64,000 nt of DNA from an uncultured Alistipes sp. GTDB taxonomy: Bacteria; Bacteroidota; Bacteroidia; Bacteroidales; Rikenellaceae. The number at the start of each line of letters is the position of its first letter. Positions within the stretch are counted from its first letter, which is position 1. This document shows, in pieces, positions 17,568-26,787 of the stretch. The notes beneath the pieces were generated by a model. It ran no database searches. It was not told where the DNA came from and saw nothing but the letters and a program-made list of their open reading frames with translations. The DNA is taken from positions 62,001 through 126,000 of the forward strand of contig CALUNE010000005.1 of assembly GCA_944321945.1 (NCBI GenBank), given 5' to 3'. A program made the position numbers and the translations under genes.

Positions 17568-18176
17568 ATGAATTATCGAAAAATAGCCAATTTGCTCTCG
17601 TGGGTATTGCACCCGTTTCTGCAACCGATCTATCTGATGGCGGTGCTGCTCACGATGACCACCTTTGCCCATTACACCACTGGCATGAAGTTCTATCTGA
17701 TGTGGGTGGTGGTGCTCTATGCGGTCATCATTCCCCTGCTTGCGCTCGGGGTGCTGCACTCGCTGGGACGGATCTCCGATTTCCGGGTCGACGACCGCCG
17801 CGAACGGATTCTGCCGCTGTTGATCGGGGCGGTCTGCTATGTGCTCTGTGCCGTCACCTTCGCGAAGATCCCTTCGGCGATCTTCCTGCGCAAGTTCATG
17901 GTTGCGGCCGCCTGCTGCGAGTTGATGTGTCTGGTGGTGTCGCTGCGCTGGAAGATCAGTCTGCACCTGACGGGTATGGGGGCGCTGGTGGCCCTGCTTG
18001 TGGTGATGAACATCGTCGGGGTGGGCAACATGCTCATTCCGCTGATGGTGACGATTCTTTGTGCCGGGGCGTTGGCGTCGGCCCGTCTCTATCTGGGGTG
18101 CCACAACGGAGCCCAGGTCCTGGCGGGATTCTGCGGCGGATTTGCGGTGGCGCTGCTTGCCGTACTGTTTCTCTGA
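17568..18176 (+). CDS. PAP2-like polytopic membrane protein
   Basis: A 202-residue inner-membrane protein with about six hydrophobic helices. It keeps the outline of the PAP2 (type 2 phosphatidic acid phosphatase) family: a basic first motif VDDRRERILP (about 74-83), KISLHLTGMG (129-138) in place of the SGH motif, and ARLYLGCHNGAQVLAG (172-187) for the third motif with its His. Several classical catalytic positions differ, so activity is uncertain. The start at 17568 (MNYRKIANLL) is preferred; the open frame begins at 17511 within the spacer repeats. It ends just before a strong terminator. Confidence 0.75.
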   Translation: MNYRKIANLLSWVLHPFLQPIYLMAVLLTMTTFAHYTTGMKFYLMWVVVLYAVIIPLLALGVLHSLGRISDFRVDDRRERILPLLIGAVCYVLCAVTFAKIPSAIFLRKFMVAAACCELMCLVVSLRWKISLHLTGMGALVALLVVMNIVGVGNMLIPLMVTILCAGALASARLYLGCHNGAQVLAGFCGGFAVALLAVLFL

Positions 18177-18229
18177 CCAAAAACTTCCGGATCGCAGGGC
18201 GGATTGCCGGCGAATCCGGACGGCTCGAC

Positions 18230-18266
18230 GAAGAGCGGATCGAAAGTCCGCTCTTCTTTTTTTTTG
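18230..18266 (+). terminator. Intrinsic terminator after the PAP2-like gene
   Basis: GAAGAGCGGA (18230-18239) pairs with TCCGCTCTTC (18247-18256) over a 7-base loop and is followed by ten T residues. Confidence 0.93.
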
Positions 18267-18290
18267 TACCCGCGGAATCGCTCCGAGCGG

Positions 18291-18308
18291 GGTGTGTGCG
18301 TACACACC
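18291..18308. promoter_or_regulatory. Inverted repeat upstream of susC, candidate operator
   Basis: GGTGTGT, four bases, ACACACC, centred about 80 bases upstream of the susC -7 box. The position suits an activator site, for instance for the AraC-type output domain of the HTCS, but no second copy was found near 35700. Confidence 0.4.
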
Positions 18309-18348
18309 GGCCATAAATGTATGATTGTTTCAATCAGATGTACGCGAG

Positions 18349-18382
18349 TTTCAGTCCCTCGGCGGGGCTTGACTTAATTTTG
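18349..18382 (+). promoter_or_regulatory. Promoter of the first PUL operon
   Basis: TTTC (18349-18352), 22 bases, TAATTTTG (18375-18382). The -7 box is a full consensus match; the -33 box is weak, as expected for an activated promoter. Confidence 0.6.
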
Positions 18383-18493
18383 TAATGCAAATTTACTAAC
18401 CAGACAACCGATGAAGCGAAAAAACTGAACCAACCGTATCTCATTCGATCCTTGCCTGAAGCGAGGAATGAACTGCAACCTAAACCAATCAGT

Positions 18494-21400
18494 ATGAACA
18501 AATCTACCAAGCAAACCAATTCCGGAACGGGACGTTGCGGCCTTTTGCGGCACGTGTTTCTTGTTCTGGCGCTGTGTGCTCTGCCGGTTGCGGAGGTCTT
18601 GTCCGCACCTGTCGGGGCAACCCCTCCGGCCCAGGCCGGCAGGAACTATCGGATCACGGGATCCGTGGTCGATGCGGCGGGGGTTCCGATCATCGGGGCC
18701 AACGTCATCGTCGAAGGCACCACGACCGGTACGACGACCGATGTGAAGGGTGCATTTACGCTGGAGGTGCCTCTCAAGGGGACGATCCAGATCTCCTACC
18801 TGGGCTATCGCACGCAGACGGTCGCCCTCACCGGGCAGACCAATTATATGATCACCCTGCAGGAAAACGCCACGGCACTGCAGGATGTCGTTGTGGTCGG
18901 TTACGGTGTCCAGCGCAAGGAGAGCGTCGTGGGCGCCATCTCCCAGGTGAAGGGCGATGCACTGGTCGACGCCGGTGTTTCGAACATCACCAATGCCCTG
19001 GCCGGCAAACTCTCGGGCGTGACGACCATTCAGACTTCGGGCCAGCCCGGTCAGAACGACGCGGAGATTCTGATTCGCGGTGTTTCGAGTTTCAGCAACT
19101 CCAGTCCGCTGGTGCTGGTCGACGGTGTCGAGCGCGACTTCTCGACGATCGATCCGCAGGAGGTGGCCAACATTTCGGTGCTGAAGGATGCCTCGGCGAC
19201 GGCCGTCTTCGGAGCCAAGGGCGCCAACGGCGTCATCATCGTGACGACCAAGAGCGGCCAGGAGGGCAAACCCCGGATGGACTTCTCCTTCTCGACGGGT
19301 TTTGCCATGCCGATCAACACGCCCGAACATATCGACTCCTATCGGACGATGTCACTGATGAACGTGGCCAAGATGAACGACCAGCAGTTCTCGTCGCTGA
19401 CCTCGCAGGAGATCCTCAACGAGTACCGCAATCCCTCGACGCGGCTCAATTCGCTGCGTTATCCCGATGTCAACTGGCTCGACGAGATGACCGATTCGTT
19501 CGCCTCGACGATCAATGCCAACTTCAACATCCAGGGCGGTACGCGTTTCGTGAAGTATTTCGCCTCGGTGGGCTATGCGCACGAGGGTTCGATCTTCAAG
19601 GGCATTCAGGACGGGAAGGTCGATTCGCGTTACTACTACAACCGGTTCAATTTCCGCACCAACCTCGATTTCAACGTCACGCGCTCGACGATCGTTTCGT
19701 TCAAACTGGGCGGCAACGTCGGCATCAAGAACAAGCCGCAGCCGCAGGACGGCGACGACGGCATGTGGAAGTACATCTTCGGCAGCAGTACGGCCAAATA
19801 CCCGATGTACTATCCGTCATGGGTGCTTGAGGAGGTTCCCGATCTGGATTATCCCGACGCTTCGGGCGACCGTCTGATCAGCGAGGCCGACCAGACCACC
19901 GGCAACCCCTATTATCAGATGATGCGCGGCCGCTTCATCCAGCTGACCGACTCGAAGCTCTTCTCCGACATCATCATCAATCAGAAACTCGACTTCATCA
20001 CCAAGGGGCTTTCCGTGCAGGGCAAGGTCTCGTTGAGCACCTACTACAAATATACGACCCTGCGCACGGAATACGACCGTCCGGCGTGGTATCTGGACTT
20101 CGACAAGATCGGTACGGACGAGAATCCCTGGCGGCGGACCGGCGACAACGGCTATCTCTACGTGCCCAATCCGATGTACACGACGGCCGGCAACGCCCTG
20201 CAGGACGGCTACTATCTGGATCTCTACTACGATCTGTCGCTCAATTACAACCGCACGTTCGGACGGCACAACGTCACCGGACTCTTTCTCTTCAACCGTC
20301 AGGAGCAGGACAAGGGGTCGGACTTCCCGTACTACAACGAGGCGCTGGTGGCCCGCGTGACCTACGACTTCGCCCACAAGTATCTGGTCGAACTCAACAT
20401 GGGTTATACGGGTTCGGAGCGTTTCGCACCGGGCAACCGGTTCGGATTCTTCCCTTCGGGCGCCGTGGGTTGGGTCCTCTCCGAGGAGCGCTTCTTCGAG
20501 CCGCTGAAACCCTGGTTCAGCAAGTTCAAGATCCGTTATTCGCAGGGTCTGGTCGGCAGCGACTACGCCAACAACCGCTGGCTCTACATGAGCGAATATT
20601 CGAAGGACGGCAACGGATACATCGTCGAGGACAAGATCGCCAACAGTTCGGTGCAGTGGGAGCAGGCCATGAAGCGTGACCTGGGTATCGAGATGGGCTT
20701 CTTCAACGACGACCTGCATCTGACGGTCGATCTGTTCGACGAGAAGCGCACGAAGATGCTCATTTCGGTGGACAACACCACGCCGATGTGGATCGGCAAC
20801 ACCTCCAAGGAGCTGAACAAGGGTGAAATCAAGAAACACGGTCTGGAACTTGAACTCACCTATCGCCGGCAGCTCAACCGCGACTGGACGCTCTTCCTGG
20901 GCGGCAACTTCTCGTTCAACGAGAACCGCATCCTCTATACCGACGACCCGCTCTATGCACTGCCTCATCAACAGAAGATCGGTACGGCGCTGGGCGCCCA
21001 GCTGAGCGGCGCCTATCTGATCGGCAACGGCTATCTGACGTCGGTGGATGACATCCACAGCAACTTTTTGCCCGGATCGGTGAGCGACGTGGTGGTCGGC
21101 GACTACAAGTTCCTGGACTTCACGGCCGACGGCCAGATCGACAAGGATGACCTGGCCCGCATGGAGGGTTCGCTCTATCCGCCCATCGCCTATGCCTTCA
21201 ATGCGGGATTCAAGTGGAAGGGGCTCGACGTGAACATCCTCTTCCAGGGTTATGCCAAGAAGTGGGTCAATTTCGACCAGATGTACGAATGGGAGTTCTA
21301 CAAGGGCAACTACCGGACGCATCTTTCGTCGCTCGACTACTGGTCGCCGTCGAATCCCACGGGCAACCATGCCGCCGTACACTATTCGTCGTCGAACTTC

Positions 21401-21706
21401 GCCAACATGAGCTGGTCGGGTTACAACGAGAGCGCCACGACGGGCGGTTACAATGCCAAACTGGCGGGACGTTCGTGGCGGCGGGCCGACTTCCTGCGTC
21501 TGAAGGAGGTTTCGATCAGCTACACCTGGCGCGGACCGAAGATCAGCCAGGCTCTGGGCGTGGAGGCGTTGAAGGTCTATGCCACGGGCAACAACCTGCT
21601 GACCTTTACCGACCTGCTCGAGGGCGATCCCGAAAGCAAGTATCTCGTATGGGGCCAATACCCGCAGATGATGACCGTCAAGCTGGGTCTTCAGGTTTCG
21701 TTCTAA
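18494..21706 (+). CDS. SusC-type TonB-linked glycan transporter 1
   Basis: Outer-membrane transporter of 1070 residues that imports oligosaccharides with its SusD partner. After a signal peptide (cleavage near residue 36) comes a carboxypeptidase-like regulatory domain (about 53-135, ITGSVVDAAGVPIIGANV), then the SusC signature region DVVVVGYGVQRKESVVGAIS, the plug with ILIRGVSSFSNSSPLVLVDG and DASATAVFGAKGANGVI, and a 22-strand barrel ending MTVKLGLQVSF. I use the ATG at 18494, directly before the basic signal peptide N-region, rather than the in-frame start at 18452. susD1 follows after 18 bases. First gene of the PUL. Confidence 0.96.
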   Translation: MNKSTKQTNSGTGRCGLLRHVFLVLALCALPVAEVLSAPVGATPPAQAGRNYRITGSVVDAAGVPIIGANVIVEGTTTGTTTDVKGAFTLEVPLKGTIQISYLGYRTQTVALTGQTNYMITLQENATALQDVVVVGYGVQRKESVVGAISQVKGDALVDAGVSNITNALAGKLSGVTTIQTSGQPGQNDAEILIRGVSSFSNSSPLVLVDGVERDFSTIDPQEVANISVLKDASATAVFGAKGANGVIIVTTKSGQEGKPRMDFSFSTGFAMPINTPEHIDSYRTMSLMNVAKMNDQQFSSLTSQEILNEYRNPSTRLNSLRYPDVNWLDEMTDSFASTINANFNIQGGTRFVKYFASVGYAHEGSIFKGIQDGKVDSRYYYNRFNFRTNLDFNVTRSTIVSFKLGGNVGIKNKPQPQDGDDGMWKYIFGSSTAKYPMYYPSWVLEEVPDLDYPDASGDRLISEADQTTGNPYYQMMRGRFIQLTDSKLFSDIIINQKLDFITKGLSVQGKVSLSTYYKYTTLRTEYDRPAWYLDFDKIGTDENPWRRTGDNGYLYVPNPMYTTAGNALQDGYYLDLYYDLSLNYNRTFGRHNVTGLFLFNRQEQDKGSDFPYYNEALVARVTYDFAHKYLVELNMGYTGSERFAPGNRFGFFPSGAVGWVLSEERFFEPLKPWFSKFKIRYSQGLVGSDYANNRWLYMSEYSKDGNGYIVEDKIANSSVQWEQAMKRDLGIEMGFFNDDLHLTVDLFDEKRTKMLISVDNTTPMWIGNTSKELNKGEIKKHGLELELTYRRQLNRDWTLFLGGNFSFNENRILYTDDPLYALPHQQKIGTALGAQLSGAYLIGNGYLTSVDDIHSNFLPGSVSDVVVGDYKFLDFTADGQIDKDDLARMEGSLYPPIAYAFNAGFKWKGLDVNILFQGYAKKWVNFDQMYEWEFYKGNYRTHLSSLDYWSPSNPTGNHAAVHYSSSNFANMSWSGYNESATTGGYNAKLAGRSWRRADFLRLKEVSISYTWRGPKISQALGVEALKVYATGNNLLTFTDLLEGDPESKYLVWGQYPQMMTVKLGLQVSF

Positions 21707-21724
21707 TCAAAAATACAATCGACC

Positions 21725-23590
21725 ATGAATACCGGAAAACAGATATGGAAGCGACTTTTCGTCGGGACGATGCTGCTCTTTGCGGCTGCGGGGATGACCT
21801 CGTGTCTGGAGGAGTATCTGGACAAGGCGCCCGATGCCGGCCTTGACGAGAAGGAGGTTTTTTCGAAATATGCCAACTTCAAGAGCTATTTCTACGCGGT
21901 CTACAACGGAGCCAATTTCAACATCAAGGCCCACTATCCGCTGTGGTTCGCGGGCAACAACCAGAAATTCACGATGGAGGGTCTGACCGACATGTGCGAC
22001 ATGACGCGTATCCAGCGCTGCCAGCCCGGCAAGATGGGCGACGGTTCGCAGGTGACGTGGGCCGTGGGCTACAACTCGGATGCCGCCTCGAAGACGGCCA
22101 AGGTGCCCTATTCGTGGAAGGTGATCCGCGTCTGCAACATGGCTATCGAGAAGATCGACATGCTGCAGGATGCCACCGAACGCGAAAAGGAGGATCTGCT
22201 GGCCCAGGCCTATTTCGTGCGGGCCTACACCCACTTCGAGATGTTCCGCCTCTACGGTTCGCTGCCCTACATCGACAAGGTGCTGGGTTCGGAGGACGAG
22301 TGGGATCTTCCGCGGCTGACCGATTACGACTATTGCCAGCGGGTGGCTGCCGATTTCAAGACCGCGGCCGAACACTTCGACAAGGCGGGGCTGATGCGTC
22401 GTGACCCGGCTTCGGGTTCGGGCCACCTGGCCGCACCCGACCAGGACAAGCCCAACGGTGTGACGGCTCTGGCCATGCGGGGACGCGCACTGCTCTATGC
22501 GGCCAGTCCGTTGAGCAATCCCGGGTTGGACAAAACCCGCTGGGAAGAGGCTGCCGTGGCCAACTGGGAGGCCTATCAGGCCGCTTACGAGTATGGTTAC
22601 CGGCTGCTTTCGAAGGCCGACTATACGAAGAACTTCTACGGTACGAAATACACCAACGAGCAGCTTTGGGGCTATTCGACGGGCAGCACGACCAACTACA
22701 ACAACGAGCGTGTACAGGCCTTCGTTCCGTACTGCTTCTCGAACAACGGCTTCAGTTCGGGACAGTGCCCGACGCAGAATTTCGTCGACAAGTTCGAGAC
22801 GGCGGGCGGTTATCCGCTCAATACGCCCGAGCAGCGGGCCGCAGCCGAGGCGGCCGGCGAATACAACGAGCAGAATCCCTTCGTCAATCGCGATCCGCGG
22901 CTCGATTTCGTGGTGATCTACAACCAGAAGCCGCTGCGGGGCTACGGCAATGCGTCGCTCTATGTCAACGAGAACGGAAGTCTTCCGTCGGGATCGCTGC
23001 TCAAGAAGAAGGACAACAGCTCGGACGGCGTCTCGGAGACCTACTACTACGAGCAGAAACGCACGGGCAATCTCTCGAACAAGGGGGAGCAGAACGTGAT
23101 CCTCACCGATCCGATCATCCGTCTGGCCGAGGTGCTTCTCAACTATGCCGAGGCGGCGAACGAGGCCTGGGGTCCGACGGGCGCGGCTCCGGGAGCCGAC
23201 ATGACGGCGCTCGATGCCCTGAATGCGGTGCGGGCGCGTGTGGAGATGCCTCCCGTGCGCGACGAATACACGGCCTCGACCGAGACGCTGCGTCCGCGCA
23301 TCAAGAACGAACGCGCCGTGGAACTTTGCTTCGAGGGCTACCACTACTATTGCGACATCCGCCGCTGGAAGGATGCTCCGGAGTTGGGGCGTACGCGTCT
23401 GACGGGCATGCGGGTGACCAAACTCGCATCGGGCGCCACGACGGCCTATCCCACGGGATTCCGCTACGAGCGTTTCGAACTCCCCTCCAACCGGCAGATT
23501 GCCTGGAAAAACGACGGCATGTACTACATCCAGTTCCAGACGAGCGATCTGCTGAAGATGAAGAATTACATCCCCAATGAGGCGTGGTAG
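21725..23590 (+). CDS. SusD-like surface glycan-binding lipoprotein 1
   Basis: Forms the lid of the SusC1 transporter and captures glycan at the cell surface. 621 residues; lipobox MTSC (Cys near 27) followed by acidic residues, as in surface-exported lipoproteins. SusD hallmarks are visible: an N-terminal YLDKAPDAGL, TPR helices with AQAYFVRAYTHFEMFRLYG, and a C-terminal RIKNERAVELCFEGYHYYCDIRRW segment. It lies 18 bases after susC1, and the second SusC begins 25 bases after its stop. Confidence 0.95.
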   Translation: MNTGKQIWKRLFVGTMLLFAAAGMTSCLEEYLDKAPDAGLDEKEVFSKYANFKSYFYAVYNGANFNIKAHYPLWFAGNNQKFTMEGLTDMCDMTRIQRCQPGKMGDGSQVTWAVGYNSDAASKTAKVPYSWKVIRVCNMAIEKIDMLQDATEREKEDLLAQAYFVRAYTHFEMFRLYGSLPYIDKVLGSEDEWDLPRLTDYDYCQRVAADFKTAAEHFDKAGLMRRDPASGSGHLAAPDQDKPNGVTALAMRGRALLYAASPLSNPGLDKTRWEEAAVANWEAYQAAYEYGYRLLSKADYTKNFYGTKYTNEQLWGYSTGSTTNYNNERVQAFVPYCFSNNGFSSGQCPTQNFVDKFETAGGYPLNTPEQRAAAEAAGEYNEQNPFVNRDPRLDFVVIYNQKPLRGYGNASLYVNENGSLPSGSLLKKKDNSSDGVSETYYYEQKRTGNLSNKGEQNVILTDPIIRLAEVLLNYAEAANEAWGPTGAAPGADMTALDALNAVRARVEMPPVRDEYTASTETLRPRIKNERAVELCFEGYHYYCDIRRWKDAPELGRTRLTGMRVTKLASGATTAYPTGFRYERFELPSNRQIAWKNDGMYYIQFQTSDLLKMKNYIPNEAW

Positions 23591-23615
23591 TGTTAATCGT
23601 ATAAAGAGAACGTCT

Positions 23616-26600
23616 ATGAAATATATTGCATCATTGAAGTCGAAATACCGCACCTGGTCGTGCGTCCTGCTTGTCGCCCTGCTGGGGCTGGGCGGTACGG
23701 CGGTCGAGGCGCGGCCGGCCGACCCGAAACGGATCGATGTCGCCCTGACGATCGTCGACCGCAACGGTCGGGCCATCCCCGGGGCCGAGGTCTCGGTGAA
23801 CGAGGGCGGCCAGCACCTCACGGCCGACGAGAACGGCCGGATCCGTTTCACCGCGTCGGCCCGCGACATGGTCTCCATCTCGAAGGAGGGCTACACGCCG
23901 AGCCATCTGCTGGCCGGGGCGCTCGTCGATTCGAAGCAGGTGACCCTGTCGGACGAACAGCTGCTGGCCAGCGAGACCGACAATCTGCCGATGCCCTTCG
24001 GCATGCAGAAGAAACGCTGGTCGGTGGGCAGCACCATCGTCATCCGCGGCGAAGATCTCGAGAAATACTCCTCGACCGACATCCGCAACGCTCTGACGGC
24101 CATTGCCGCCGGCGTGGAGGTGACCGAGCGGTTCGGCGGTCCGGGGGTCAATCCGCTGGAACATATCGGACAGTACGGCGCCTCGACGCGCATCTCGGTC
24201 ACCTCGCGGGGCAATCAGATGATCTACATGGTCGACGACATCCCGGTCCAGATCGACGAGACTCCGCTCGATCCGCAGCAGATCGAATCGATCACCATCG
24301 TGCGCGACGTGCTGGAGAAGACCCTTTACGGACCTTCGGCGGCCAACGGTATCGTCTACATCCGCACCAAGCGCGGCAAATACAACGACCGCTATCTGAA
24401 CGTCGAGGTCGAAGGCGGTGTGAACACCGTCGACCGCATGCCGGAGTATGTCGGTGCGGCCGACTATGCACGGCTGAACAACATCGCCCGCAACAACAGC
24501 GGTCTGGAGATGCTCTATACGCGTGACGACGTGGCGGCCTATGCCCGCAACGACGCCTACGACCAGTGGCATCCGAGCGTGAACTTCCGCGACATGATGC
24601 TCAAGAACACGATGTACTACACGAAGGCCAACGTCTCGTCGGGCGGCGGCAACGACTACCTGCGCTACTTCGCCTATCTGGGCTACGCCGGCGAGGACGA
24701 CATCTACAAGATCGGTCCGCAGGCCGGATACAATCGTGTGAACATCAACGCCAACCTCGACATCAAGCTGCACCGCTACATCCGGGCGCGTTTCGGTCTG
24801 ATCTCGACGATGGGCATCCGCCGTTCGGCAAACTACGGCTACAGTTCGAACTATTCGTCGGAGGATGCCTCGTCGAACACGACCCTCGGCGTGACGGAGT
24901 TCCCCGACATCATCAGCGACATCCACACGACACCGGCGCTGTCGTTCCCGATCTATGCCAACAACGATCCGACGCTCGAATCGCCCTGGTATGCCGTCTC
25001 GACGCTCTACAAGCAGAACCCGATCGCCAACATCCTCGAGAACGGCGCCTATACGGAGACCATCCGCAAGGGGCTGGTCAACGTGGGTATCGACATCGAT
25101 CTGTCGTTCCTCACGCCGGGCCTCACGTCGATGTCCTACGGCGCCTACGATGCGACGAATCTCGTGCGTCTGGGTACGGCCGAGGATTATGCGGCCTACA
25201 TCCTCAACAAGGGAATCGACGAGAACGGTTACGATGCGATGATCCCCGAACAGAGCAGCAGCCACAGCGTCAAGGCCATGTCGCAGAAGACCCGCCTGCT
25301 GGACTACTTCTCCAACCGCTTCTATTTCGTGCAGAAGTTCGCCTACGACCGTACGTTCGGGCGTCATGCCGTGCAGGCGACGGCCTCCTATCTGATCACG
25401 AAACGTTCGCAGAAGTTCATCACCGAACACCGCCGCGAGATGGATTTCGTCCTCGGTGCCGGTTATGCCTACGACGGGCGTTACCTCGTGCAGGCCGCCT
25501 GCAACTGGCAGGGAACCTATTCGCTGCTGAACAACCGCTGGTCGACTTCGCCCTCCGTCGGGGTGGGGTGGATCCTCTCCGAGGAGCGTTTCATGCGTGA
25601 CGTGCGTGCGATCGACTTCCTGAAGCTGCGCGCCGAGTGGGGCCTGCTCCACTACGACAGTGCGACCTCGGCCAACCGCGACGTGGACAACTACAAGTGG
25701 GACAATTCGGGCCAGAAGTTCGGCCCGCACTCCAACAACCAGTGGTTCGGCAGTACGGTGAGCGATGCCGTTGACCGCCTCTACCCGCAGATGCTCGGCA
25801 ATCCGAACCTGCGTCTGGAGCGCCGCAAGGAGCTGACCGTCGGCATCGACGGCATGGCGTTCCGCCGCCGGCTGAACTTCTCGCTGAACTACTACAACAT
25901 CCTGCGCGACGGCCCGATCACCGAGTTGCAGAACATGCTGCCGCTTCTGGCCGGCGTATCGGGCGGCGCCCTGTGGATGAACTACGAGAAGACGCGCTAT
26001 CAGGGTTATGAACTCTCGCTGGGGTGGAACGACCGTCACGGCGACTTCTCCTACTCGATCAACGGATGGGCCTCGGCCCAGGCCTCGAAGGTGCTGCGCG
26101 CCGACGAACTCGACTACAAGGAGGCCTACCGCTCGAAAGTGGGGTATTCGGCCTCCTCGATCTGGGGTCTGCGCTGTCTCGGCCAGTTTGCCACGGACGA
26201 GGAGACGCAGCTCGTGCCGCAGCTCTTCGACGACGTGCTGCAGGCCGGCGACCTCAAGTACGAGGACATGAACGGCGACGGTCAGATCGACGACAACGAC
26301 TTCTGTGTGATCGGCAATTCGGTGCCGAAGCTGATCTACGGCGTGCATGTGAACCTCCGCTACCGGGACTTCGACCTCACGGTGACCGGTACGGGCCGCG
26401 CCTTCTACGACCTGGCTCTGACGAACGACTACTTCTGGAACGGCTGGGGCGACGGCAACTACTCGAAATACACGCTCGAGCATGCGGGCGATCCGACCCA
26501 TCCGCGCCTGACCTACAACAAGGTGAACAACAACTACAAGACCTCGACCTACTGGCTGACCGACGGCGGATTCTTCAAGATCCAGAGCCTCGAACTGGGC

Positions 26601-26783
26601 TACGAACTTCCGGTCAAGCGGTTGAGCCTGTCGACGATTCGTCGCATGCGGGTCTATCTGCGGGGCAACAACCTGTGCACCTTCTCGCGGATCAAGGATG
26701 TCGATCCCGAGGCCATGAGTTCGGGTCTGACGAACTATCCGCTCATGCGGACCTTCGTGGCCGGTATCAAGTTAACCTTCTAA
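23616..26783 (+). CDS. SusC-type TonB-linked glycan transporter 2, divergent
   Basis: 1055 residues with a signal peptide (about 1-34), a short Ig/carboxypeptidase-like domain (about 40-110, IDVALTIVDRNGRAIPGAEV), a plug (about 140-270) and a barrel ending in AGIKLTF. It differs from SusC1: the VVVVGYG signature is replaced by GSTIVIRGEDLEKYS, and the plug reads YMVDDIPVQIDETPL rather than VLVDG. It still has a dedicated SusD (gap 4 bases), so it is a second transporter of the same locus. The start at 23616 (MKYIASLKSKYR) is preferred over the in-frame ATG at 23577, which overlaps susD1. Confidence 0.93.
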   Translation: MKYIASLKSKYRTWSCVLLVALLGLGGTAVEARPADPKRIDVALTIVDRNGRAIPGAEVSVNEGGQHLTADENGRIRFTASARDMVSISKEGYTPSHLLAGALVDSKQVTLSDEQLLASETDNLPMPFGMQKKRWSVGSTIVIRGEDLEKYSSTDIRNALTAIAAGVEVTERFGGPGVNPLEHIGQYGASTRISVTSRGNQMIYMVDDIPVQIDETPLDPQQIESITIVRDVLEKTLYGPSAANGIVYIRTKRGKYNDRYLNVEVEGGVNTVDRMPEYVGAADYARLNNIARNNSGLEMLYTRDDVAAYARNDAYDQWHPSVNFRDMMLKNTMYYTKANVSSGGGNDYLRYFAYLGYAGEDDIYKIGPQAGYNRVNINANLDIKLHRYIRARFGLISTMGIRRSANYGYSSNYSSEDASSNTTLGVTEFPDIISDIHTTPALSFPIYANNDPTLESPWYAVSTLYKQNPIANILENGAYTETIRKGLVNVGIDIDLSFLTPGLTSMSYGAYDATNLVRLGTAEDYAAYILNKGIDENGYDAMIPEQSSSHSVKAMSQKTRLLDYFSNRFYFVQKFAYDRTFGRHAVQATASYLITKRSQKFITEHRREMDFVLGAGYAYDGRYLVQAACNWQGTYSLLNNRWSTSPSVGVGWILSEERFMRDVRAIDFLKLRAEWGLLHYDSATSANRDVDNYKWDNSGQKFGPHSNNQWFGSTVSDAVDRLYPQMLGNPNLRLERRKELTVGIDGMAFRRRLNFSLNYYNILRDGPITELQNMLPLLAGVSGGALWMNYEKTRYQGYELSLGWNDRHGDFSYSINGWASAQASKVLRADELDYKEAYRSKVGYSASSIWGLRCLGQFATDEETQLVPQLFDDVLQAGDLKYEDMNGDGQIDDNDFCVIGNSVPKLIYGVHVNLRYRDFDLTVTGTGRAFYDLALTNDYFWNGWGDGNYSKYTLEHAGDPTHPRLTYNKVNNNYKTSTYWLTDGGFFKIQSLELGYELPVKRLSLSTIRRMRVYLRGNNLCTFSRIKDVDPEAMSSGLTNYPLMRTFVAGIKLTF

Positions 26784-26787
26784 AGCG

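Larger units (their letters stand above)
18267..18493 (+). promoter_or_regulatory. Leader and regulatory region of the PUL
   Basis: Between the terminator and the first susC start. It holds an inverted repeat at 18291-18308, a promoter at 18349-18382 and about 110 bases of 5' leader, relatively A/T-rich for this genome. No gene is visible in it. Confidence 0.6.
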
